Assembly: GCA_017504795.1 (NCBI GenBank)
Contig: JAFVQM010000002.1
Span: 1-64,000, forward strand
DNA from: Clostridia bacterium
GTDB taxonomy: Bacteria; Bacillota; Clostridia; Christensenellales; Borkfalkiaceae
Length of the DNA: 64,000 nucleotides
Direction: 5' to 3'
Shown here: piece after piece, positions 16,933 through 26,859 of the stretch
Layout: the number at the start of each line of letters is the position of its first letter
Position numbering within the stretch: position 1 is the stretch's first letter
Translations under genes and position numbers: made by a program
The notes under the pieces: model-generated
The model's input: only the letters and a program-made list of their open reading frames with translations
Told to the model about the DNA's origin: nothing
Database searches by the model: none

Positions 16933-16961
16933 TTGCATTTCGTGCTGTAAAGTGTTAAAAT
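16933..16961 (+). promoter_or_regulatory. Promoter of the AraC gene (leaderless)
   Basis: TTGCAT (16933-16938), 17-bp spacer, TAAAAT (16956-16961), then six bases and the ATG at 16968. Transcription would begin at or next to the A of the ATG, and there is no Shine-Dalgarno. Confidence 0.7.
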
Positions 16962-16967
16962 CAAATT

Positions 16968-17735
16968 ATGATTAAAGAATTTTCACAAATTCAGTTTGCG
17001 TGTAACAAAAGTAAAACGGTTACACAGTTTAACTACTATAAAGAACACGTTCATCAGCGGTATGAACTACTATATATTCTAAACGGCGCAGGTAAATTTT
17101 TAATTGAAGACGTTGAGTACAGTTTTGACAAAAATTCAATGTTTTTAATACCACCTGGTAAGTACCACGTTATGACTAAACTTCCCGAGCGTGACTACGA
17201 GCGCGTTGTAGTATACTTTACAGGCGAACTTTTGCCAAGCATACTAGATAATAGGCTGTATTTTCAAAAGTCTACGTCAAACTCCACGCGTGACCTTGTA
17301 AATAAATACTGCAACTATGTCAACACGCTAGACGATAGCGTTTTAATAGTACTTATGCAAGGCTTTATAAACGAGATGTTACTTACCGAGTTTTACGGTA
17401 GTAACGGCAGTGAAACCGAGCAGTCTAACCTACCCCCGCTCGTTAAAAGCGCAATAGATTATATAAATAATAATATAGATAAGCCGTTAACGACAAAAAT
17501 TATTGCAGACGCGCTTTTCGTATCAAACACACACCTAGGCCACGTTTTTTCGCAAACTATGAACGGCGGTATTATGCACTACGTTCAAATCAAAAAAATA
17601 TATCGCGCGCAAGAACTTATTAGAAGTGGCAAAACCGCAACGCAAGTTGCCGAAATGCTTGGCTACAAAAGTTACCCTACCTTTATTAGAAACTATAAAA
17701 CCTATTTGGGGACAACCCCGTCGGAAGATAAGTAA
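16968..17735 (+). CDS. AraC-family transcriptional regulator
   Basis: A 255-residue regulator with an N-terminal cupin-like sensor half (HVHQRYELLYILNGAGKFLIE, about residues 27-50) and two C-terminal helix-turn-helix motifs (TTKIIADALFVSNTHLGHVF and TATQVAEMLGYKSYPTFIRNY). It faces the isomerase/oxidoreductase pair and most likely controls them in response to a sugar. Its own mRNA appears leaderless. Ligand unknown. Confidence 0.9.
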   Translation: MIKEFSQIQFACNKSKTVTQFNYYKEHVHQRYELLYILNGAGKFLIEDVEYSFDKNSMFLIPPGKYHVMTKLPERDYERVVVYFTGELLPSILDNRLYFQKSTSNSTRDLVNKYCNYVNTLDDSVLIVLMQGFINEMLLTEFYGSNGSETEQSNLPPLVKSAIDYINNNIDKPLTTKIIADALFVSNTHLGHVFSQTMNGGIMHYVQIKKIYRAQELIRSGKTATQVAEMLGYKSYPTFIRNYKTYLGTTPSEDK

Positions 17736-17762
17736 AAAAACACGCCAAACGGCGTGTTTTTA
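17735..17762. terminator. Bidirectional terminator between AraC gene and 17780 gene
   Basis: AAAACACGCC / GGCGTGTTTT around AAAC, with A and T runs on the two sides, so it can serve both convergent genes. Confidence 0.85.
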
Positions 17763-17779
17763 AGTTGTTAAATAAAATT

Positions 17780-18358
17780 TTATTCTGCTTTTTCTTCCTT
17801 TTCAGCAACAGCCTCGGCAACTGCTTTTTGGAATTTTGCTTCTTCTTTTGCTCTTTTAACTTCTTTTTTAATACCACTTTCAAGAATTTTAGCAACGATA
17901 CACATAATAAATACGTTAAGAAGCATTACTAATTCGAAAATCATGTTCGTAAAATATTCTTCGCCTTCGTCAAGGAAAATAAGTGTGTTCATACCGCAGT
18001 TTGAGAAAGCAACACCTAACATAATTAAACCTAATAAGAAACCTAAGAAAGCAAATAAACCTTTTAAGGTTTTCATTTTAATAATGCCACACGCTTTGAG
18101 TATACCACCGATACCACGAATAGTGCAGAAAGCAGTAAATATAGTACCGAAAAGCGCCATCATAGAAACGCCTGATGCGGTACCCGCTGCTAAGTAAGGT
18201 AAAAAGTACTCAGACGACAACCAGGATAAGTAGTTGAAAATTTCACCGTCTTCACCTTCGTAAATAACGAGCGGTTGTAAAAGGTATGCCCAAGCCACTA
18301 CTGAAAGCACTAATAAGATAATGCTAACTACAAATAATTTTTTGTTAACGATCTTCAT
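17780..18358 (-). CDS. Hypothetical four-helix membrane protein
   Basis: A 192-residue protein that I do not recognise. Four hydrophobic segments are visible (about residues 8-28, 52-82, 98-118 and 136-160), followed by a highly charged Lys/Glu/Ala C-terminal tail (KKEVKRAKEEAKFQKAV onward). The ATG has an AAGGAG ribosome site. It stands alone, between the AraC terminator and the trxA terminator. No enzyme motif is visible. Confidence 0.75.
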   Translation of the reverse strand: MKIVNKKLFVVSIILLVLSVVAWAYLLQPLVIYEGEDGEIFNYLSWLSSEYFLPYLAAGTASGVSMMALFGTIFTAFCTIRGIGGILKACGIIKMKTLKGLFAFLGFLLGLIMLGVAFSNCGMNTLIFLDEGEEYFTNMIFELVMLLNVFIMCIVAKILESGIKKEVKRAKEEAKFQKAVAEAVAEKEEKAE

Positions 18359-18451
18359 TTGTTAACTCCTTTATAAAAAATATAATTTCATTTTAGTACG
18401 GTAAAGCGAAAAAGTCAATAGAATTTTCACAAAATTATCATAAAAAAAAAT

Positions 18452-18480
18452 AAAGCGTAGCAAAAAAACTGCTACGCTTT
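18452..18480 (-). terminator. Terminator of the trxA operon
   Basis: AAAGCGTAGC / GCTACGCTTT stem; on the minus strand a run of nine T follows. It lies 3 bases past the trxA stop. Confidence 0.9.
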
Positions 18481-18483
18481 TAC

Positions 18484-18810
18484 TTATAAGTACCTAATTA
18501 CCATTGACGCTAAGTCCGCCTTAGGCGTTAGCCCAACGCTTTTTTCTACCACCTTACCGTCCTTAAAAACGAGTAATGCGGGAATACTTGAAATGCCGTA
18601 GTTTATGGCTAATTTTTCAGCCTCGTCAACGTTGACTTTGCAAAATGAAACTTTATCAGACAAGTCTCTTGCAAGTTCGTCAAGCACGGGGGCTTGCATT
18701 CTACACGGGGCACACCACACTGCGTAAAAATCTACGAGTACGGGTTTTTTGCTTTTAAGAACAACTTCGTCAAACTCAAATTCGGTTACGTTTTTAACAA
18801 ATTCACTCAT
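18484..18810 (-). CDS. trxA: Thioredoxin
   Basis: A 108-residue thioredoxin, a general dithiol reductant. The active site WCAPCR lies in DFYAVWCAPCRMQAP at about residues 32-37, and the cis-Pro loop is SIPALLVFKDG. Usual length. It follows hisS by 31 bases with its own ribosome site, and is the last gene of the operon that begins at yifB. Confidence 0.95.
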   Translation of the reverse strand: MSEFVKNVTEFEFDEVVLKSKKPVLVDFYAVWCAPCRMQAPVLDELARDLSDKVSFCKVNVDEAEKLAINYGISSIPALLVFKDGKVVEKSVGLTPKADLASMVIRYL

Positions 18811-18841
18811 AATAATCTCCTTAATAGTTTATCGTGCGTAA

Positions 18842-20089
18842 TTATTTAATAAAAAATTCAACGATTTTTTCAAGGGGTAATTCGGTTTCAACACCGCTAG
18901 CCATATCTCTTACTTTACACAAACCACTATCAATTTCGTTGTCGCCAAGCGCTATAACGAACTTTGCGCCTATTTTATCGGCGTATTTGAACTGCGATTT
19001 GAAACTTCTACCGATATGGTCGGTTTCGGCGGATACGCCTTTATTTCTTAAAGCGTAACAAAGTTCAAACGCCTTATCGCACGCTTTTTCGCCCATTGAT
19101 GCAAAGTATACTTCAACTTTTTCGTTGTTTGGGAATTCTATACCCATAGTTTCGGCAAGCATTAAAACCCTTTCAAGCCCCATGCCAAAGCCGATACCCG
19201 GAACGGGCGAACCACCGATTTGCTCAACTAAGTTATCGTATCTACCGCCACCACACACCGTACCTTGCGAGCCGAGTGACGTAGTTACGAACTCAAACAC
19301 CGTTTTAGTATAATAGTCAAGCCCACGAACGATACGCGGGTTAACGGTGTATTCAAGCCCTGCAATTTTAAGGTATTTTTTAAGGCTTTCAAAATGTTCG
19401 CTACACTCACCGCACAAATAGTCGGTAATCATCGGTGCGTTTTCGTTGATTTTTTTGCAATTATCTTCCTTGCAGTCGATAATTCTAAGCGGATTTTTCT
19501 CGTAGCGCTCGCGACAGGTCGGGCACATACTGTCAAGTTTATCCTTATAGAATTCTTTTAGCGCCTTATTGTATTCAGCCCTACACTCTTTACAGCCCAT
19601 ACTGTTGATATTAAGCGCAACTTTAAGCCCTACTTTACTTAAAAAAGTGTATGCCGTAAGTATAACTTCGGCATCAATATCGGGCGATTTTGAGCCGTAA
19701 AACTCCACGCCGAACTGGTGGTGTTCTCTAAGCCTTCCCGCTTGGGGGCGCTCGTATCTAAATACGGGGGTTATATAGTACATTTTAAGGGGCATAGCCG
19801 AACTTATTAGCCCGTTTTCTATAAACGCTCTTGCTACGCCTGCCGTTCCTTCGGGTTTTAAGGTGATACTACGCTTGCCTTTATCTTCAAAGGTGTACAT
19901 TTCCTTGTTTACGATATCGGTGGTATCGCCTACGCCACGAAGAAAGAGTTCGGTATGCTCAAAGGTGGGCGTTCTTATCTCTTTAACGCCGAAAATACGC
20001 GCAACTTCACGCGCCGTGTTTTCTAGATAGTGCCATTTATAACTTTCTGACGGCAATACGTCTTTCGTGCCTTTTGGAATATTAACCAT
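18842..20089 (-). CDS. hisS: Histidyl-tRNA synthetase
   Basis: Charges tRNA-His. The 415-residue class II synthetase has IPKGTKDVLPSES at the start, motif 2 (FRYERPQAGRLREHHQFG), the histidine-specific GLDYYTKTVFEF and the motif 3 region GIGFGMGLERVL. The C-terminal anticodon-binding domain is complete. It follows hslU by nine bases. hisS is not a usual hslU neighbour in model Firmicutes, where codY is common, so the order is lineage-specific. Confidence 0.97.
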   Translation of the reverse strand: MVNIPKGTKDVLPSESYKWHYLENTAREVARIFGVKEIRTPTFEHTELFLRGVGDTTDIVNKEMYTFEDKGKRSITLKPEGTAGVARAFIENGLISSAMPLKMYYITPVFRYERPQAGRLREHHQFGVEFYGSKSPDIDAEVILTAYTFLSKVGLKVALNINSMGCKECRAEYNKALKEFYKDKLDSMCPTCRERYEKNPLRIIDCKEDNCKKINENAPMITDYLCGECSEHFESLKKYLKIAGLEYTVNPRIVRGLDYYTKTVFEFVTTSLGSQGTVCGGGRYDNLVEQIGGSPVPGIGFGMGLERVLMLAETMGIEFPNNEKVEVYFASMGEKACDKAFELCYALRNKGVSAETDHIGRSFKSQFKYADKIGAKFVIALGDNEIDSGLCKVRDMASGVETELPLEKIVEFFIK

Positions 20090-20098
20090 AATTTCTCC

Positions 20099-21409
20099 TT
20101 AAAGAATAAATTTTTTAAGACTTTGGTTGTTTTCAACCGATTGTAAGTGTTCAGACACGTAATTTTTGTCAACGGTAACCGTGGTAAGCGGTATGTTACC
20201 ACCAGCGTTGAACGAAATGTCTTCAAGTAAGTTTTCCATTACGGTATGAAGTCTTCTCGCGCCGATATCTTCGCTACTTGCGTTCATTTCTTCGGCAATT
20301 GACGCTATTTCTTCGATCGCGTCAGACGTGAATTTTAAGTCGATATTATCAACGAGAAGTAACGTCTTATACTGCAACGTTATAGCGTTTTGGGGCATTG
20401 TTAAAATGTTTACAAAATCGTCTTTTGTCAAACTTGAAAGTTCAACTTTGATAGGAAATCTACCTTGTAATTCGGGTATTAAGTCTTGCACTTTCGAGAT
20501 GTGGAAAGCACCCGCTGCGATAAACAAAATATAGTCGGTTTTAACCGCGCCGTATTTTGTCATAACGGTACAGCCTTCAACGATAGGAAGTATATCCCTT
20601 TGAACGCCTTCACGCGAAACGTCAGGTCCGCCCTGCTTTGACTTTGCGGCAATTTTGTCGATTTCATCAATGAAAATTATGCCTTCTTGCTCGGCTCTGC
20701 GAACGGCTTCTTGATTAACGGCGTCAGGGTCGATAAGTTTGTCGCTTTCTTCGTTTACTATATACGATATCGCTTCTTTTACGGTAACTTTTCTTCTTTT
20801 GCTACGCTTGGGCATAATGTCGCCAAAAATCGAGCCAAGGTTTATTTCCGTTCCGCCACCTGCTAATATTTCTAGGTTTTTGGGCGCGTCGTGAACGGTC
20901 ATTTCGATATGCAAATTATCGAGTTTGCCTTCTCTTAAATCGGATAAGATTTGATGCTTAAAAACGTCGTCCGGCGTTTCGCCCTTTTCGGCTTTTTTAA
21001 CTTCAAATATAAGGTCAACAACCTTTCTTTCAGCGGTTGCTTTTGCCTTTGAAGATACGATATTTAACTGTTCTTCTTTTACAAGGCGAACGCTACACTC
21101 AACTAAATCTCTTATCATTGACTCCACGTCACGACCAACGTAGCCAACTTCGGTGTATTTGGTTGCTTCAACTTTTATAAAAGGCGCGCCTACGAGTTTT
21201 GCAAGTCTTCTTGCAATTTCAGTTTTACCAACACCCGTAGGTCCTTTCATTATAATGTTTTTGGGGGTAATTTCGTCTTTTAGGTCGGGGCTTAACTTAC
21301 TGCGCCTATAACGGTTTCTAAGCGCTATCGCCACAGCGCGCTTTGCCTTTGCTTGTCCTATAACGTATTTGTCAAGTTCTTGAACGATTTCTCTCGGTGA
21401 TAAATTCAT
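20099..21409 (-). CDS. hslU: ATP-dependent protease ATPase subunit HslU
   Basis: AAA+ unfoldase that feeds substrates to the HslV peptidase. The 436-residue protein has the Walker A GPTGVGKTEIARR (about residues 55-67), the pore motif region VGYVGRDVESMIRDL, an insertion I domain, Walker B IIFIDEIDKIA and sensor/C-terminal helices. The C-terminus ends LKKFIL, the kind of tail that docks into HslV. Nine-base gap from hslV. Confidence 0.97.
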   Translation of the reverse strand: MNLSPREIVQELDKYVIGQAKAKRAVAIALRNRYRRSKLSPDLKDEITPKNIIMKGPTGVGKTEIARRLAKLVGAPFIKVEATKYTEVGYVGRDVESMIRDLVECSVRLVKEEQLNIVSSKAKATAERKVVDLIFEVKKAEKGETPDDVFKHQILSDLREGKLDNLHIEMTVHDAPKNLEILAGGGTEINLGSIFGDIMPKRSKRRKVTVKEAISYIVNEESDKLIDPDAVNQEAVRRAEQEGIIFIDEIDKIAAKSKQGGPDVSREGVQRDILPIVEGCTVMTKYGAVKTDYILFIAAGAFHISKVQDLIPELQGRFPIKVELSSLTKDDFVNILTMPQNAITLQYKTLLLVDNIDLKFTSDAIEEIASIAEEMNASSEDIGARRLHTVMENLLEDISFNAGGNIPLTTVTVDKNYVSEHLQSVENNQSLKKFIL

Positions 21410-21418
21410 AATCTCTCC

Positions 21419-21958
21419 TTAAATCTTTTCAACGATAATGTGGTCGTTAGTGTATACGCAAATTTTACTTGCTATAAGCAAGGCTTTTTTTGCTATAACG
21501 TCGGCGTCGTAGTCGGTTTCTTCTATCATTGCGCGACCTGCCGCTAACGCGTAGTTGCCACCACTACCGATAGCGCACACGCCGTCGTCCGGCTCGATTA
21601 TCTCGCCACCGCCGGATACCACGTACATATTGTCTTTATCGGCGCATATCATCATGGCTTCAAGTTTTCTTGCTACCTTGTCTTCACGCCAAAGTTCGGC
21701 AAGGGATACTACGCTTCTTAATAAGTTACCAGAGTATTTGGCAAGCATAGCCTCGAACCTTTCGGTTAAAGTGAACGCGTCAGACACCGAGCCTGCAAAA
21801 CCTACGATAACTTGGTCGTTATAAATTCTTCTTACCTTTTTAGCGTTGTTTTTGAAAACTACCGATTCGCCAAAGGTTACTTGCCCGTCACCAGCGATGG
21901 CGGTAACACCGCCTTTTTTAACCGCGCAAATGGTAGTACCGCGAAATTCTATACTCAT
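21419..21958 (-). CDS. hslV: ATP-dependent protease peptidase subunit HslV
   Basis: Proteasome-like N-terminal nucleophile hydrolase partner of HslU. The 179-residue protein begins SIEFRGTTICAVKKGGVTAIAGDGQVT with further residues typical of HslV; one of the early Thr residues becomes the nucleophile after processing, normally the first of TTI. CodW-type Firmicute proteins use Ser instead, so this is the classical Thr form. It overlaps topA by four bases. Confidence 0.96.
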   Translation of the reverse strand: MSIEFRGTTICAVKKGGVTAIAGDGQVTFGESVVFKNNAKKVRRIYNDQVIVGFAGSVSDAFTLTERFEAMLAKYSGNLLRSVVSLAELWREDKVARKLEAMMICADKDNMYVVSGGGEIIEPDDGVCAIGSGGNYALAAGRAMIEETDYDADVIAKKALLIASKICVYTNDHIIVEKI

Positions 21959-24225
21959 TTTTTCTTCTCCTCATAATTGCAATTTTTGTCTGAACATACG
22001 GTAACGCCACCCTTTTCTACAAGGTGCTTACCACACGTGGGGCAAAGTTCGCCCGTTGGGATATCCCAACTTATAAAGTTGCATGACGGATAGCCCGAAC
22101 AACCGTAATAAACCTTGCCTTTTTTACTTATCATTTTTTGAGCGGGTTTATGGCATACGGGGCACACGCCTACGTATTCGCTTAAACTTTTAGTTTGGGT
22201 ACATTTACTACATTTTAGGTATTTACCGAACTTGCCCGTTTTGTTTAGCATTACTGCACCGCATTTGGGGCACTTTTCTTCGGAAATTTCGTCGTTTTCT
22301 TGCATTTTCGTATTGCAATCTTGATTAGAACACGCAAGATATTTTCCGAATCTACCGTCTTTAAGTATCATAAACTCGCCACAGTTGGGACATACGTTTT
22401 TAGAAATCTTATCGTCGGGATTTTTAGTAGTTTTACAGTTTTGGCAGAATAAAAACTCGCCAAATCTACCCTTCTTTTTTACCATTAGCGTTCCGCATTT
22501 ATCACACGGGATATCGGTGGGCTCGTTATTGTCGCTCCCCGCTACTTTAAGTTCGGTTATAAAGGGGTTATAAAAGTCGGCTACCGCGTCGTGCCAGTCC
22601 ATCTTTCCGTCGGCAATATCGTCGAGTTTATCTTCCATTTTGGCGGTAAAGCCTATATCCATAACATCGGAAAAATACTTGGATAAAAAGTCGGTCGCCT
22701 CAAAGGCTATTTCGGTTGGAACTAGGTATTTTCCCTTTCTTGAAATGTATTTTCGCTTGGTTAAAGTGCCGATTATCGTGGCGTAGGTAGACGGTCTACC
22801 TATCCCGTTTTCTTCTATCGCTTTAACGAGCGAAGAGTCGGTATATCTAACGGGGGGTTTTGTAAATTTTTGCTCCCCGTCAAGTTTAGAAAGAGTTAAA
22901 ACTTCGCCATCAGTTAAATCTGGTAAAATTTTATTTTCAATAACGTCGTCGGCGTTTACTTCGGTTTGATAGTCGTAAACGGCGGTAAAGCCTTTGAATT
23001 TAACGCTTTTGCCACTCGCTTTGAAACCGTATTCGCCAGACACTGCCGAAACTTGCATAGAATTGTATTCAGCAGGCGTCATTTGCGACGCTAAGTACCT
23101 TTCGTATATGAGTTTGTATAAGTTATAGTGGTTTTTATCGAGTATGCCTTTAACCTTTTCGGGCGTAATCGTTATATCTATCGGGCGAATTGCCTCATGC
23201 GCGTCTTGTGAGTTCTTTTTAGCGCTATAAACGTTTGGTTTTTGCGGGCAATATTCTTTGCCGAAGTTTTGTAAAACGTAGTTTAAGCACTCAACTTGCG
23301 CGTCCTTTGATATACGAGTTGAGTCCGTTCTTATATAAGTTACTAGCGCTAAATGCCCGTTACTAGTTTCAACGCCCTCGTAAAGGTGCTGAGCAAGTTG
23401 CATAATTTGCGGTGCGGAAAGACCGAGTTTATGAGACGCGTCTTGTTGCATAGTTGAAGTTGTAAACGGCGGTAACGGTTTTGATTTTACCACGCTTTTT
23501 TTAACGCTACTTACGACAAACGGGTTTTGCTTACAAACTTCGTCAACGAGTTTTGCCTCGCTTTCGTTAGACGGGCGGAATTTCTTACCGCCTTTTTCAG
23601 AAAGTAGCATCTTAAACTTTACGGGGTTCGTGCCCGTTGATTTTAAGTGGGCGGTAATCGTCCAGTATTCCTTAGGCTCGAAGTTTTGTATTTTGCGTTC
23701 GAGTTCTACCGCAAGTTTAACCGCTACCGACTGAACTCTACCCGCCGACTCGCCGTCTTTCACGCGCGTTCTTACGAGCGGAGAAAGTTTGTAGCCAACT
23801 ATTCTATCAAGTATACGCCTTGCCTGTTGGGAATTTACGAGATTATAGTCAATACGCTCTGGCGAAGATATGGCGTTTTTTACCGCCTTTTCGCTGATTT
23901 CGTTAAACTTAATTCTGTGGGTTTTGCCTTTTATGCCTAAAACTTCGTACAAGTGCCACGCTATCGCCTCGCCTTCACGGTCAGGGTCGGTTGCTAAGTA
24001 CACAAGTTCCGCCTTAGACGCTACTTGTTTAAGTTCTTTAACGAGTTTTTCTTGCTTGGGCTCGATAACGTAAGTGGGCTCGAAATTGTTGTCAACGTCA
24101 ACGGCGAAACGCTTTTCGGGAAGCCCCCTAACGTGCCCGCCACTACCCATTACTTTATACTTACCGTCTAAAAATCTCTCTATGGTCTTTGCTTTTTTGG
24201 GTGATTCTACGATTATTAGTTGCAT
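21955..24225 (-). CDS. topA: DNA topoisomerase I
   Basis: Type IA topoisomerase that relaxes negative supercoils. The 756-residue protein has the N-terminal Toprim (LIIVESPKKAKTIERFL; DPDREGEAIAWHL), the catalytic Tyr in TYIRTDSTRIS, and at the C-terminus several Cys4 zinc-ribbon repeats (for example CDKCGTLMVKKKGRFGEFLFC and CPNCGEFMILKDGRFGKYLAC). Its place between dprA and hslV matches the Firmicute order, but trmFO and xerC, often found here, are missing. Confidence 0.97.
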   Translation of the reverse strand: MQLIIVESPKKAKTIERFLDGKYKVMGSGGHVRGLPEKRFAVDVDNNFEPTYVIEPKQEKLVKELKQVASKAELVYLATDPDREGEAIAWHLYEVLGIKGKTHRIKFNEISEKAVKNAISSPERIDYNLVNSQQARRILDRIVGYKLSPLVRTRVKDGESAGRVQSVAVKLAVELERKIQNFEPKEYWTITAHLKSTGTNPVKFKMLLSEKGGKKFRPSNESEAKLVDEVCKQNPFVVSSVKKSVVKSKPLPPFTTSTMQQDASHKLGLSAPQIMQLAQHLYEGVETSNGHLALVTYIRTDSTRISKDAQVECLNYVLQNFGKEYCPQKPNVYSAKKNSQDAHEAIRPIDITITPEKVKGILDKNHYNLYKLIYERYLASQMTPAEYNSMQVSAVSGEYGFKASGKSVKFKGFTAVYDYQTEVNADDVIENKILPDLTDGEVLTLSKLDGEQKFTKPPVRYTDSSLVKAIEENGIGRPSTYATIIGTLTKRKYISRKGKYLVPTEIAFEATDFLSKYFSDVMDIGFTAKMEDKLDDIADGKMDWHDAVADFYNPFITELKVAGSDNNEPTDIPCDKCGTLMVKKKGRFGEFLFCQNCKTTKNPDDKISKNVCPNCGEFMILKDGRFGKYLACSNQDCNTKMQENDEISEEKCPKCGAVMLNKTGKFGKYLKCSKCTQTKSLSEYVGVCPVCHKPAQKMISKKGKVYYGCSGYPSCNFISWDIPTGELCPTCGKHLVEKGGVTVCSDKNCNYEEKKK

Positions 24226-24233
24226 AAAACTCC

Positions 24234-25310
24234 TTAACTATCAACGGCTTGATACTCACTGCCGTTTTTTACTATTAAACCTTTTATCTCTAAGCAAGTT
24301 AACGTTGGCAATAATTCAAAAATTTTATAATTAGTTGCCAAAATAATATCGTCCACTTGATAATTACCGCTTTTTATTGCACTTAGAACTTGCTTTTCTC
24401 TATCGTTTAATTTAACTTCTTCTTTCTTTTTAAGTTCGAAGTTAAGTACGCTAGTTATATCTTCTATCGAAGTAACTAGATATCCGCCTTCTTTAATTAT
24501 TTCGTTACAAATCTCGCCCGACGTTACGCCCAGCCCGTAGGGGAACGAAAACACGTCCTTTCCGTACTCTAAGGCGTAGTTGTAGGTGTGCCTAGTTCCG
24601 CTTTTACTACTACCGCTAATTACTAAAACGCCCTTGCCTAGCCCTGCGATAATTCTATTGCGAACGGGGTAAAAGTAAGGCATGGCCTTAACCTTTGGTG
24701 GCTTTTCGGAAATCAAAAGCCCTTTTTCTATAATTTTATCAATATACTCGCGAGTATATTCCTTATAAACATGGTCAAAACCGCTTGCGGATACGCAAAT
24801 TAAATTTCCGCTACCTATCGCGCCTTTTATTGCAGATAAATCTCCGCCACCTGCAACGCCCGTTACTATAATCACACCGCTACTTGATAAGCGCTTAGAA
24901 AAATCTTCCGTGATTTTAAGATAGGACGGCAAAGTCTTTCTCGAACCTACGATACTAAACTTGTTTTTACTTTGTAAAAGGTTAGCGTTTCCTTTAAGAT
25001 ATAAACAAATAGGGCGAAAAGAAATTTCTTTTAACTCTTTTGGATAGTTACTAGAAAACTCGGTAATAACCGAAACGCCCGATTTAGCGTAAGTTTCAAT
25101 TAGCGATAAATACGCCTTTTCGGTAAAATAGTTTTCGTAGTTTTTAGCGTTGAAATCTTTAATTTTCTTTTGGAAAAACTTATTTGATAGGCTTGCAAAC
25201 TCGCTAAGCGAAGAAACTTCGCCTATCTCGTCTAAAAAATCTCGAACGTAAACGTAGTCAACGCTAAAATATCCGTCTAAGATTATAAGCCCTTTTGAAG
25301 TTGCGGTCAT
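24234..25310 (-). CDS. dprA: DNA processing protein DprA (Smf)
   Basis: Loads RecA on incoming single-stranded DNA during natural transformation. The 358-residue protein has the Rossmann-like core with SIVGSRKTLPSYLKI, VTGVAGGGDLSAIKGA, and the signature FYPVRNRIIAGLGKGVLVISGSS shortened here to its key part RNRIIAGL. A C-terminal winged-helix region follows. It overlaps yifB by four bases. With yifB and comEC it suggests competence or related DNA uptake functions. Confidence 0.95.
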   Translation of the reverse strand: MTATSKGLIILDGYFSVDYVYVRDFLDEIGEVSSLSEFASLSNKFFQKKIKDFNAKNYENYFTEKAYLSLIETYAKSGVSVITEFSSNYPKELKEISFRPICLYLKGNANLLQSKNKFSIVGSRKTLPSYLKITEDFSKRLSSSGVIIVTGVAGGGDLSAIKGAIGSGNLICVSASGFDHVYKEYTREYIDKIIEKGLLISEKPPKVKAMPYFYPVRNRIIAGLGKGVLVISGSSKSGTRHTYNYALEYGKDVFSFPYGLGVTSGEICNEIIKEGGYLVTSIEDITSVLNFELKKKEEVKLNDREKQVLSAIKSGNYQVDDIILATNYKIFELLPTLTCLEIKGLIVKNGSEYQAVDS

Positions 25311-26827
25311 ACGGGTTGGTTGCTCCTATAATTTACCGCCTCTAATATGTGTGACGGGGTTATGTTTTCACTGAGTTCAAGGTCGGCTATCGTCCTTGCT
25401 ACTTTTATTATTCTACTTCTAGCCCTTGCCGATAAGTTAAGCGACGTAAAAGCGCTTTTTATAATTTCTTCGCACTCAGCAGACAATACGCAGTATTTTT
25501 TAAGGTGTTTTTCGCTCATTTCGGCGTTGCACGATATACCCTCGCCCTCAAACCTAGCGCGTTGGATATTTCTTGCCATATTGACACGGCGTTTAACAAC
25601 TTCGCTACTCTCTTCTACCTTATCGCTAACGAGATCGGTGTACTCAACCCCGTCTACCCCGATTTGAAGGTCTATTCTATCAAGTAACGGCCCTGAAATT
25701 TTACTTTTATATTTATGAATTTGCGAAAGCGTGCATTTGCACTCGCCGTTTTTACTGCCTAGGTTTCCACACGGGCAAGGGTTCATACTAGCAACTAGCA
25801 TAAAACTTGCAGGGTACTCGACCGACGCTTTCGTTCTAGTAACCGTAATAACCCTATCTTCTAGAGGTTGGCGTAAACTTTCTAGTACCGAACGGGGGTA
25901 CTCTGGCATTTCGTCAAGATACAAAACGCCGTTGTGCGCTAGGCTTATAATACCCGGCATTACGTTTTGCCCACCACCCACTATCGAAACTTGTGACGCG
26001 GTGTGATGCGGTGTCATAAACGGGCGTGACGAAATAATTCCGTCACTATATTTAAGCGTTCCTGCAACGCTGTGAATTTTGGTGGTTTCAAGCGCCTCGT
26101 CAAAACTCATATCGGGCATAATCGTTGGAACGCATTTTGCAAGCATAGTTTTACCAGCGCCCGGTGGCCCTACGAACAATATGTTGTGACCGCCCGCTAC
26201 CGCAACTTCGATAGCGCGCTTTGCTAAGGCTTGACCTTTAACGAAGGCCATATCAACGTCATACTTTTTGTTAAAACTATAATTGAACTTAGTGTTTTTA
26301 ACAGGCGCAAACTCTTCCCCACCGCTAAGTTTTGATAGCGCGGTTTTAAGTGAAGTTAGCGCAAAAACGTTAACACCTTCTACGTAGCCTGCCTCGGTGC
26401 TGTTAGATAACGGGATAATAAAGTTATTATATCCTTCTTCTTTTGCCGAAATAAGTACGGGGAGAACGCCTTGAACGGAGCGCAAGCCCCCGTCTAAGGA
26501 AAGTTCGCCTATCAAGATATAGTCGCTTATATCGTTTACAAGGTCATCAGACGATGCTTTTATAATGCCAACCGCGATAGCAAGGTCTAGATATGCGCCT
26601 TGCTTTTTCACGTCCGCCGGGGCAAGGTTTACGGTAATTTTTGCGTTAGGAAATTTATAACCGCTATTTTTTATTGCCGAGCGCACTCTTTCTTTTGATT
26701 CTTTAACGGCAGTATCAGGTAAGCCTACGATATCAAACGACGGTATGCCCTTAGAAACGTCAACTTCAACGTCAACTAAAAAACCGTTAAGACCGCAAAG
26801 CGCGTAACTTTTAACTTTGGCAAGCAT
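25307..26827 (-). CDS. YifB/ComM-family Mg-chelatase-like AAA ATPase
   Basis: A 506-residue ComM-type protein: N-terminal Lon-like domain (SYALCGLNGFLVDVEVD), central AAA+ module with Walker A FVGPPGAGKTMLA and Walker B GVLYLDEMPEY, the motif ASMNPCPCGNLG, and a C-terminal Mg-chelatase-type domain. In Vibrio and others ComM is a branch-migration helicase that helps integrate transforming DNA. First gene of the operon yifB-dprA-topA-hslVU-hisS-trxA. Confidence 0.95.
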   Translation of the reverse strand: MLAKVKSYALCGLNGFLVDVEVDVSKGIPSFDIVGLPDTAVKESKERVRSAIKNSGYKFPNAKITVNLAPADVKKQGAYLDLAIAVGIIKASSDDLVNDISDYILIGELSLDGGLRSVQGVLPVLISAKEEGYNNFIIPLSNSTEAGYVEGVNVFALTSLKTALSKLSGGEEFAPVKNTKFNYSFNKKYDVDMAFVKGQALAKRAIEVAVAGGHNILFVGPPGAGKTMLAKCVPTIMPDMSFDEALETTKIHSVAGTLKYSDGIISSRPFMTPHHTASQVSIVGGGQNVMPGIISLAHNGVLYLDEMPEYPRSVLESLRQPLEDRVITVTRTKASVEYPASFMLVASMNPCPCGNLGSKNGECKCTLSQIHKYKSKISGPLLDRIDLQIGVDGVEYTDLVSDKVEESSEVVKRRVNMARNIQRARFEGEGISCNAEMSEKHLKKYCVLSAECEEIIKSAFTSLNLSARARSRIIKVARTIADLELSENITPSHILEAVNYRSNQPV

Positions 26828-26859
26828 CTAGTATCCCCCTATTTTAGCGTTTGGTATAT

